A DNA stretch of 11,592 nt from an uncultured Collinsella sp. (lineage in GTDB: Bacteria > Actinomycetota > Coriobacteriia > Coriobacteriales > Coriobacteriaceae). Position numbers and translations under genes: made by a program. Shown in pieces: positions 6,368-11,592 of the stretch. The notes beneath the pieces are model-generated. The model was given only the letters and a program-made list of their open reading frames with translations. It had not been told where the DNA came from and did not search any database. The stretch spans positions 1-11,592 of the forward strand of contig UQXP01000047.1 in assembly GCA_900545055.1 (NCBI GenBank), read 5' to 3'. Positions within the stretch are counted from its first letter, which is position 1, and every line of letters begins with the position of its first letter.

Positions 6368-7093
6368 CTAGAGCCAACTGTTCGTCTTCACGTCGCGTAT
6401 GGCGATATTTCGGTCGTCCGGCTCGGTGATGCCGTAGCCGAACGCCTGGAGCGTCTCGATGGACTCCTGGATCCTCTGTTGGAACATGGGACCCGGATCG
6501 ACCCTCGGCCCGAGGTGCCCGCGCCAAAGGCACGGCGTGGCGCGCAGCATGTTATGGATTTTGGAGATGGGCTCGATGTCGGCGTAGACGTTGAGCGTCG
6601 CCATGGCGTCCTTGTGGCCGAGGATCGATTGGAGCGCCTTGATATCGCCGCCTTGGCGGATCCACTGCGTTGCGAACGTGTGGCGAAGGCCGTGGAACGT
6701 GATCAGCTCGTCGTTGGTGCCCATGAGGCCGTTGGTCTCCGAGAACGTCTTGAACGCCCTGCGGATATAGCTTGTCGTCGCGAAGGTCGCGCCCGGCTCC
6801 GACAGGATGTAGCAGTCCCCGATCTCGACCGCCCCGGTAAGGCCGCGCAAGCGCAGCTTTCCGCAGTCGATCTCGTGGGTCTCCTTCAGGAAGGGGAGTA
6901 GGCCGACCGGGTCGATGGGGATACCCCTGGCGTCATGGGTCTTGGTGTCCTTGATAAACGAACCCATTCCCTTCGCGTACGCCACCGAGTGTCTGATCGA
7001 GATCAGGCCCGTCTCGAAATCCACATCGCACCACCGAAGGCCGCAGACCTCGCCGATTCGCATCCCCGCGTGCAGGGCGAGTACGACCGCCCT
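6368..7093 (-). pseudogene. 5'-truncated tyrosine recombinase (phage-type integrase) remnant
   Basis: This is the catalytic half of a tyrosine site-specific recombinase. Counting from the internal ATG at 7063, it has the first Arg (Arg2 in MRIGEVCGLRW), a beta-hairpin Lys (Lys41), HGLRHT (His124, Arg127), GHKD (His150) and the nucleophile Tyr160 in NVYADI, so the whole catalytic set is intact. What is missing is the N-terminal half: normal integrases of this type are about 370-400 aa with arm-binding and core-binding domains. The open frame begins at codon 7093-7091 (RAVVLALHAG, the usual run-up to the first Arg) right behind the TAG of the repressor gene. No ribosome site precedes ATG 7063. 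I infer that a deletion joined the integrase 3' part to the repressor gene, and that the remnant is probably inactive. An internally started catalytic-domain product cannot be excluded. Confidence 0.8.
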
Positions 7094-7345
7094 CTAATCC
7101 TCGGCGGACCAATCGAGTCCGAACTCCTTTCGGGCATCCTCTTCGCTCATGACTTCGAGAAGGTCTCCGGGTTGGCAACGAAGGGCGAGGCATAGCTGCT
7201 CGAGTGTGTTGAAGCGAATGCCGCGAATATGCCCTTTTTTAATACGGGACAGGTTCACGGGCGTGGTTCCAATCCTTTCGGCAAGTTCGTTCGAGGAAAT
7301 CTTTCGCTCGGCCATGATCTTGTCGAGGCGAACAATTACGGGCAT
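7094..7345 (-). CDS. Small Xre-family HTH regulator (YozG-like)
   Basis: An 83-aa Cro/C1-type DNA-binding protein. The helix-turn-helix spans about residues 14-42, with ISSNELAERIGTTPVNLSRI as its core and the recognition helix near TTPVNLSRIKKG. The tail LEQLCLALRCQPGDLLEV is the standard fourth/fifth helix of this family. Length and layout fit the small repressors found next to DUF2975 membrane proteins. ATG 7345 follows AAGGAA by 7 nt. That ribosome site overlaps the stop of the DUF2975 gene 9 nt upstream, so the two are translated as a coupled pair. It probably autoregulates through the palindrome at 7905-7923. Its stop (TAG, 7096-7094) directly abuts the integrase remnant in the same frame. 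Confidence 0.88.
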   Translation of the reverse strand: MPVIVRLDKIMAERKISSNELAERIGTTPVNLSRIKKGHIRGIRFNTLEQLCLALRCQPGDLLEVMSEEDARKEFGLDWSAED

Positions 7346-7354
7346 GGCGTTTCC

Positions 7355-7867
7355 TTACGCAATCTCGTCGGAGTCGAGGTACAGCTCTCGGGCGTACAAG
7401 AAGAGCTGGGAAAGCATGAACAGGACGATGCCGAGAACCAGAGAGGTCCAATCGAATGATGAAGCGATCTCTTGGGCGCCGACGGCCCCCTCGCCGCCAA
7501 ACATCGAAACGGAGGTTTTGAGTGAGCCGGCGTAGAGGCTGGTGGCAGCTTGAACAACGAAGAGAATGCCGAGCACCTTCAAGCATGTCGCAGACCCTTT
7601 CTTGAAGGGGTCTCCGCTCTTGATCGTCCACACGAGAACGGCGCTGAGGATGGTCGTAGCGATACCGATGACGGCAGGGACCAATGTCGAGATCGCAAGG
7701 GCTGGATACGCGGGGGAGTCTGCAATTACAGGGTTGTCGAGCACTTCGATTGCTGGCTTTAAGGAGAACGCCACTTGTGCGATGGCGGTGGCGCAAAGGG
7801 TCGCAGAGACTATCGCACATGCGATGCGGAAGGAATGAAGCCGGGGAGTGCGATTGTCGGAACTCAT
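7355..7867 (-). CDS. DUF2975-type four-helix membrane protein
   Basis: A 170-aa inner-membrane protein with four hydrophobic segments at about 13-35, 57-82, 94-115 and 141-160. SGDPFKKGSATCLKVLG between helices 2 and 3 and the acidic C-terminal end LYLDSDEIA fit the DUF2975 family, whose function is unknown. DUF2975 genes are typically followed by a small Xre regulator, as here (9-nt gap), so the membrane protein may sense a signal or modulate the regulator; that is inference. ATG 7867 follows GGAGG with ideal spacing. It is the first gene leftward from an intergenic region shared with the secreted-peptide operon, so the pair may regulate, or give self-protection against, that operon's product. 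Confidence 0.8.
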   Translation of the reverse strand: MSSDNRTPRLHSFRIACAIVSATLCATAIAQVAFSLKPAIEVLDNPVIADSPAYPALAISTLVPAVIGIATTILSAVLVWTIKSGDPFKKGSATCLKVLGILFVVQAATSLYAGSLKTSVSMFGGEGAVGAQEIASSFDWTSLVLGIVLFMLSQLFLYARELYLDSDEIA

Positions 7868-7904
7868 AATAACCTCCGAAGAATTTAAAAAACTCAGGTT
7901 ACTT

Positions 7905-7939
7905 TTTAACAGTTTATGTTAAATTGACTTTGCCGGCAA
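7905..7939 (-). promoter_or_regulatory. Promoter of the DUF2975/HTH pair with an overlapping palindromic operator
   Basis: On the minus strand, TTGCCG (7939-7934) and TAAACT (7916-7911) are separated by 17 bp, each matching four of six consensus bases. The -10 lies inside a perfect palindrome, TTTAACA (7905-7911), N5, TGTTAAA (7917-7923). A 19-bp dyad over the -10 is a classic repressor arrangement, and the adjacent Xre protein is the natural candidate. The intergenic region 7868-7987 is markedly AT-rich against its surroundings. A good rightward promoter is not resolved: TTGACT (7924-7929) is a fine -35, but no -10 follows at 16-18 bp. Confidence 0.5.
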
Positions 7940-7987
7940 GTAATCACAGCATGCTGCAACCGAAACCCCTCTAGATTGGAGAGGATT

Positions 7988-8353
7988 ATGTTCAGTACTG
8001 TTAAGTCGTGTAAGCTCTTGGTTTTCCTCGGCCTCGCTCTTTGTCTGTTGCTGCCGGGAGCCCCCGCTTTTGCGGATACCCCGATGCCTCCTTCCCAGGA
8101 GAGCAGCCAGTGTGCCCTCGTTGAGCCCCTCGGGTATACGGACGACGTCGTCGATACTTACTGGAGCTACAGCTGTCCTCGCGGCGTAAGCGGGCACAGC
8201 ATCTCGATGTTCAACATCTCTTACAAGACGATCTCCTACCGAAATGGCTATCGCCGATCCGCGCATCATAGGGAATCCCGCCTCGCTGCAATGTGCTCCT
8301 GTGGTGTTCTTGGCACAACTGATAAATGGCAATTTGTCTATAGCACCTACTAG
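7988..8353 (+). CDS. Secreted small peptide precursor, possible lactococcin 972-like bacteriocin
   Basis: A 121-aa precursor with a Sec signal peptide: Lys6/Lys9, a hydrophobic core at 10-22, and an AFA cleavage site after residue 29. The mature part would be about 92 aa, with four cysteines (42, 63, 103, 105) and many aromatics, ending FVYSTY. ATG 7988 has GGAGAGG (7978-7984) just upstream; a TTG four codons earlier lies in that site and is unlikely. The gene is followed by a large membrane protein and an ABC ATPase on the same strand, the order seen in lactococcin 972 loci. The mature part loosely recalls that family: an aromatic W-x-Y motif (YWSY) near the start, S-x-x-Y/H-rich middle, and aromatic C-terminus. 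The similarity is weak and the known member has no cysteine, so it may be another secreted toxin, pheromone or a novel family. Confidence 0.55.
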   Translation: MFSTVKSCKLLVFLGLALCLLLPGAPAFADTPMPPSQESSQCALVEPLGYTDDVVDTYWSYSCPRGVSGHSISMFNISYKTISYRNGYRRSAHHRESRLAAMCSCGVLGTTDKWQFVYSTY

Positions 8354-8362
8354 ATGCGAGGA

Positions 8363-8388
8363 AGGACCGAGCATTTTGTTCGGCCCCT
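8363..8388 (+). promoter_or_regulatory. Small intercistronic hairpin after the peptide gene
   Basis: AGG (8363-8365) and CCGA (8367-8370) pair with TCGG (8380-8383) and CCT (8386-8388) around a 9-nt loop, with a 1-by-2 internal loop. It sits 10 nt after the stop of the peptide gene. It may slow decay or partly terminate, so that more peptide than transporter mRNA is made. There is no T-run, and the stem is weak. Confidence 0.25.
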
Positions 8389-8419
8389 CTGTTCCGACTG
8401 GATGAGGTTAAGGTTGGCG

Positions 8420-10642
8420 ATGAATATGCTCAAAATCTCGAAGGCGATCTTTAGGTCGCTTCTCTCCTCCAGGTCGCTCTGTGTTGTCGTTGTTGCGTTG
8501 ATGGTTCTTTGTGCTCTGCCCGTCTTCAGGAGCGCGGCTGGCATCGACGGACGGGTCGAATACCTCGAGTCGGGAATAACCCGTGTTGAGCAGGAATTGT
8601 CAGCATCCTATGCGGATGCGCTTGTGAATGCGGGGGAGGACGGTGTCTATACCTCTTCATCAAGCATGCCCGCGCTTCTGTACCCTCTTGCCGCGGGACG
8701 TCTTATCTTGGCACCGCTCTCTCCCCTACTTCCGTTTCTGCAGATATCGGATGGAGAGTACACCTATTATGACGGATCGAAGGAGTACTTGCTATGGGTC
8801 GCAACGGCCGTTGCCGTCTCGTTCCTTGCCGCGCGTCTTAACAAACGTGAAAAGCTCATCATCCAGGCACCGATGGGCGAGCTGGGTAGACTTGTTGCAT
8901 CGAGCGTATGGGCGAGTGTTTTTGCAATGCTTGCCGTCCTCGCCATCAATCTTCCAGGGATAATCGCCGCGCTTGTGAAGAATGGCCCGGGCTCGCCGTT
9001 CTATCCGATAGGCTACATTCAATATGCGACTCCGGTTATCAAACCGGCTTGGCTGGTGTTCGCGCAGACGGCCATCTTGCAATTCTTGGTGGCAGCGTTC
9101 ATCTCGCTTGTCGTTCACCTTGCCGTGAAGATTGCCAATAACCCTACGCTTGGAATCGTGTTCGTATGTGCCCTGATGGGGGTGACGATGGTTCCCGGGT
9201 ATTACGGAAGATCCATCGCTTTACGTGAGTTCGCCCTGTTGAATCCCCTTACGTATGCGAACACTGAGTTGACCGTCGGCGCCTATAGCCCGTACCCGAC
9301 AACGCAGATAGTGAATCTGCCTGGACTTTGCTTCGAGCGTGGCGCGATTGCCCTCGTATGCGCAATCGGGATCGAGGTGCTGGCAATTAGCCTGCTTTGC
9401 GTTGCTGGAAAGAGCGGCTGCGCGTGCCCGATATCCCCGATTTGTCTTGAGAGAGGTTCCTTCACTGCATCGAGAACGGCAACTCGTTCGAGCGCTTGTG
9501 CCTCCGCCGTTGCATACGTAAGAACGATGGGGAAACTGCTCCTGCGTTCTCCTACCCTCGCCGTATGCGCGATTGCAATGTCGACGACGATGCTGGCCCC
9601 GGCTCTGGTCGAGATGTTTCCTGACGCTGATAACGTTTCCGCTGTTCGGTATAGGGATGGGGAGCTCCGTTCAATAGATCGGTATCTAGAGCAGAACGCT
9701 GCGAATATGGACGTCGAGGGCAAAGCGGCCCTGGAAGACATGCGGGATGCTCTTTCGGGTTTCGTGTACGCGCCTATGCCTGCGGAGGGGTTTCGAAGCC
9801 TTGCGACGTACGAGCGCGCTCGAGGTGAGCTGGGCGCGGCAGATGCGACTCTCCTGCAATCGATCGGAATCGAGCCGGAGACTCCTTCTCGTGCGGAGGC
9901 GCGCGCCCTTCTGCTCGAGTCGATCGCGAGCTTGCCGGACCCCAAGGTTTACGAGTTAAGTACGAAGATGCCCCCATTAATCCTCCTTTCCTATCTCCAG
10001 GCAGCGCTTCCTTCCTTGTTTTGGCTGTTGCCCGTGGTTGTCACATCGCTTGCGTGCACCTACCTGCGGTGCCGTTCCCTTCTGGTTTTCCAAGTCCCCG
10101 CAACAGCGCATGTGCGTTTTCTGACGGCTGTTGCGCTGTCTCTCCTGCTTGGCTTGGCGCTGCTTTTGGTGTCGATGGTTCCCGCTGCGGTTGTGTCCTT
10201 GATTAAGAACGGTGCGGGTGGATCGGAGTATCCCGTCGCTCTCATTCGGGCGGGAGCTTCGACAACGTCCATGGTGGGGGAGGCGGTGTTGTGCAGTATT
10301 CCGTTGCTGGTCATGGCATACGGCGTGATTTCCGTCGTCGCTGCGTTGACAGCAGCGATTAGCCGCAACCCCGTTGTCACCGGAGTGGTTTGCGCGGTTC
10401 TCCTGGTGTTGGGTTCGTTGAGCGCTCATGTTGAAAGCGCGGGCATGGGCGTCGCGCTGCTGGCTCCATTCGCCTCGTTTGATCCCGCTTCCCAGGTGGG
10501 GACGATTGGGTTCCTTGGGCGAGGGACGAACGCGATGCCTTTTGGAGAGGTCGTCGGCGCATCGGGCGCTCTGCTGGTGGTTTTGGGCGCCGTATCTCCG
10601 TTGATGGTGCGCCTGAGTGTTCCAAAGATCGAAAGGGGATGA
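8420..10642 (+). CDS. ABC-2-like permease with two fused six-helix halves
   Basis: A 740-aa inner-membrane protein with about twelve hydrophobic segments in two blocks. Block 1 spans about 20-36, 124-139, 160-184, 210-235, 243-260 and 307-330. Block 2 spans about 376-396, 528-550, 566-594, 620-645, 651-668 and 713-731. Each block has a large extracytoplasmic loop after its first helix (about 85 and 130 aa). The halves are homologous: LVKNGPGSPFYPIGYIQ (185-201) matches LIKNGAGGSEYPVALIR (594-610), and flanking helices align too. It should export, or protect against, the upstream peptide with the following ATPase. Large membrane proteins of this size occur in lactococcin 972-type loci, where immunity or export roles are proposed. 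ATG 8420 has AAGG 6 nt upstream; ATG 8354, abutting the previous stop, has no ribosome site. The linker between halves carries a Cys cluster (334, 336, 342). Confidence 0.8.
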   Translation: MNMLKISKAIFRSLLSSRSLCVVVVALMVLCALPVFRSAAGIDGRVEYLESGITRVEQELSASYADALVNAGEDGVYTSSSSMPALLYPLAAGRLILAPLSPLLPFLQISDGEYTYYDGSKEYLLWVATAVAVSFLAARLNKREKLIIQAPMGELGRLVASSVWASVFAMLAVLAINLPGIIAALVKNGPGSPFYPIGYIQYATPVIKPAWLVFAQTAILQFLVAAFISLVVHLAVKIANNPTLGIVFVCALMGVTMVPGYYGRSIALREFALLNPLTYANTELTVGAYSPYPTTQIVNLPGLCFERGAIALVCAIGIEVLAISLLCVAGKSGCACPISPICLERGSFTASRTATRSSACASAVAYVRTMGKLLLRSPTLAVCAIAMSTTMLAPALVEMFPDADNVSAVRYRDGELRSIDRYLEQNAANMDVEGKAALEDMRDALSGFVYAPMPAEGFRSLATYERARGELGAADATLLQSIGIEPETPSRAEARALLLESIASLPDPKVYELSTKMPPLILLSYLQAALPSLFWLLPVVVTSLACTYLRCRSLLVFQVPATAHVRFLTAVALSLLLGLALLLVSMVPAAVVSLIKNGAGGSEYPVALIRAGASTTSMVGEAVLCSIPLLVMAYGVISVVAALTAAISRNPVVTGVVCAVLLVLGSLSAHVESAGMGVALLAPFASFDPASQVGTIGFLGRGTNAMPFGEVVGASGALLVVLGAVSPLMVRLSVPKIERG

Positions 10643-10647
10643 TCTCG

Positions 10648-11388
10648 ATGATTGGCCTTCAAACGCTGACGATCTCTTATGGAAAGAAGGTGCTCGTAGA
10701 TTCGGTGGACGCTGAGTTTGCCCCGGGTACGGTCTACGGTCTCGTCGCTCCGAACGGGCATGGAAAGACGACGTTGCTGCGTGCGATGGCAGGTTTGCCG
10801 GGTCCTCGCGTGGACGGGAGCATCGTTCTGGATGAGGTGCAGGGTACGGGTGCGAGAGAGGTCCGTTCTATGATCTTCTATGCACCTGGTGAGGGGACGC
10901 TGCTGTATCCCGGATTGCGTGCGGAAGATCACCTCAAGATGGTTTGCGATATGTGGCCGCATGCTCGCGATATCGAAGAGATAGTGGAACAAACGCAGAT
11001 AGGCGAGTTCGCGAAGATGAGGATCCGCACTTTGAGCCAGGGCATGAAGCAGCAGCTTACCCTGGCGATTGCGTATGCGACGGGTGCGCGGTACCTTCTA
11101 TTAGATGAGCCCATGAACGCGCTCGACCCCAGCAGGGTGGACTTGCATTCCGAGATTCTTAGGAAGTTGGCCGATTCCGGTACGTGCATCATCATGTCAT
11201 CCCACATCTTGGATTCGGTCGATAGATTGTGCGATGAGATTCTGTTTTTGAAGGATGGGACGCTCATTAGAAGCATTCCGCAAGATGATGCTGCGTCGAA
11301 GTCTCCTGGATCCCATTTCGCAAAGCCTGCCGGACGCGCCGAGGGTGCGCTAAGCACGTATCGGCGGCTCTACGAAGAGGGCGGGTAG
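10648..11388 (+). CDS. ABC transporter ATP-binding protein
   Basis: The 246-aa nucleotide-binding subunit that should power the preceding permease. Motifs: Walker A APNGHGKTT (34-42, Lys40), signature LSQGM (129-133), Walker B LLLDEP (150-155, Glu154), D-loop NALDP, and switch His186 in SSHIL. The usual first Gly of Walker A is Ala, and the Q-loop region (near FYAPGEGTLLY) lacks a clear Gln; both occur in some drug/bacteriocin ATPases. The best start is ATG 10648, 9 nt after AAAGGGG (10632-10638). An ATG at 10639 overlaps the permease stop as ATGA but leaves no room for the ribosome site. The close packing indicates translational coupling. A C-terminal tail of about 35 residues follows the core domain. 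It is the last clear gene of the three-gene operon. Confidence 0.9.
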   Translation: MIGLQTLTISYGKKVLVDSVDAEFAPGTVYGLVAPNGHGKTTLLRAMAGLPGPRVDGSIVLDEVQGTGAREVRSMIFYAPGEGTLLYPGLRAEDHLKMVCDMWPHARDIEEIVEQTQIGEFAKMRIRTLSQGMKQQLTLAIAYATGARYLLLDEPMNALDPSRVDLHSEILRKLADSGTCIIMSSHILDSVDRLCDEILFLKDGTLIRSIPQDDAASKSPGSHFAKPAGRAEGALSTYRRLYEEGG

Positions 11389-11390
11389 AA

Positions 11391-11519
11391 ATGCAGGTTA
11401 ATAATCTATGTGGTCGATATGCCGTTAAACCCGCATATCGATACCGTTCAGCCATTCGCCTCGCCCCCGCCGCGCGCATCTTCATCCGGTCTGTTACTTT
11501 TAATCTAACGATTCTTTGA
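11391..11519 (+). CDS. Possible 42-codon ORF, probably not a gene
   Basis: An open frame of 42 codons begins at ATG 11391, two bases after the ATPase stop, with GAGG-type purines overlapping the end of the ATPase gene. The product would be very basic (many Arg) with no recognised domain or signal peptide. A perfect hairpin sits inside it at 11414-11441. It is listed only because of its tight spacing; an untranslated region is more likely. Confidence 0.15.
   Translation: MQVNNLCGRYAVKPAYRYRSAIRLAPAARIFIRSVTFNLTIL
11414..11441 (+). repeat. Hairpin just after the ABC transporter operon
   Basis: TCGATATGC (11414-11422) and GCATATCGA (11433-11441) form a perfect 9-bp stem around a 10-nt loop, starting 26 nt after the ATPase stop. 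There is no T-run, so it is a weak candidate for a transcription end, an RNA-stabilising element or a protein-binding dyad. Confidence 0.4.
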
Positions 11520-11522
11520 GGA

Positions 11523-11592
11523 ATGCAGGTGCTTCTGAATGTACTGTCGACTTCTTCTCAAACTAATCCTAAGAGACAAGGCCGTATGGATT
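11523..11592 (+). CDS. Possible start of a further gene, cut by the window end
   Basis: From ATG 11523 the frame stays open to the last base (23 codons visible, beginning MQVLLNVLSTSS). TGAGGA lies directly before the ATG, which is tight for a ribosome site. An in-frame ATG at 11586 with AAGG 4 nt upstream is an alternative start. TTTAAT (11499-11504) could serve as a -10 but has no good -35. There is too little sequence to name a product. Confidence 0.2.
   Translation, partial: MQVLLNVLSTSSQTNPKRQGRMD

Noticed and set aside
6332..6901. 189-codon plus-strand frame over the integrase remnant
   Set aside because: It is antisense to a fragment with the full recombinase catalytic set, and has no ribosome site or recognised domain.
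7239..7820. 193-codon minus-strand frame overlapping the DUF2975 gene
   Set aside because: It is a frame-shifted shadow, Arg-rich with no domain. The DUF2975 frame has an ideal ribosome site and clear helices.
7924..7955. Rightward promoter starting at TTGACT
   Set aside because: The -35 is good, but the bases 16-18 bp downstream do not resemble a -10, so no rightward promoter is claimed.
7988..8353. Lanthipeptide or double-glycine leader bacteriocin
   Set aside because: There is a Sec signal with an AFA cleavage site, no GG leader, and no modification enzyme gene nearby.
8354..8419. Upstream start (ATG 8354) for the permease
   Set aside because: It abuts the previous stop codon and lacks a Shine-Dalgarno. 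The extra 22 residues are polar and precede the natural first helix.
9283..9945. 220-codon minus-strand frame inside the permease gene
   Set aside because: It is antisense to a coherent twelve-helix protein, with no start signals or known domain.

Overview
The window is a high-GC chromosomal stretch that most resembles Coriobacteriia, probably a Collinsella-type gut actinobacterium. This rests on GC-rich codon use, clear purine-rich Shine-Dalgarno sites, the gene set, and intergenic GGGGAC-type palindromic repeats. I recall such repeats from that group but could not search for them. No rRNA, tRNA or CRISPR array is visible.

The left part (about 1-6040) looks like core metabolism. A full-length adenine deaminase (ade, +) follows a good promoter and a leader hairpin. 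Next is a Cof-type HAD phosphatase (+), whose Shine-Dalgarno site lies inside a long hairpin. A second Cof-type HAD phosphatase (-) is convergent with the first. The gap between them holds several GGGGAC repeat units and a perfect 25-bp inverted repeat. A small ACT-domain protein and a citrate synthase follow, both on the minus strand and probably co-transcribed, and they end at a canonical intrinsic terminator at 4126-4164.

A gene-free, hairpin-rich stretch of about 330 bp (6042-6367) then leads to what looks like an accessory region. It starts with the 5'-truncated catalytic half of a tyrosine recombinase. The remnant is directly abutted, in the same frame and separated only by a TAG, by a small Xre-type repressor gene. 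That gene is paired with a DUF2975-type four-helix membrane protein. The pair is transcribed leftward from an AT-rich divergent region that contains a perfect 19-bp palindrome over its -10 element.

Rightward from the same region runs a three-gene operon. It encodes a 121-aa secreted peptide precursor with a Sec signal and four cysteines in the mature part, a 740-aa polytopic membrane protein that is a visible tandem duplication of a six-helix ABC-2-like permease, and an ABC ATPase. Gene order and sizes match the lactococcin 972-type bacteriocin loci (precursor, large membrane protein, ATPase), but the peptide is divergent and Cys-containing. This operon, with the divergent membrane protein/repressor pair and the integrase remnant, is the most likely place for an undescribed system. 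The last 200 bp hold a hairpin and possibly the start of another gene that runs off the window.
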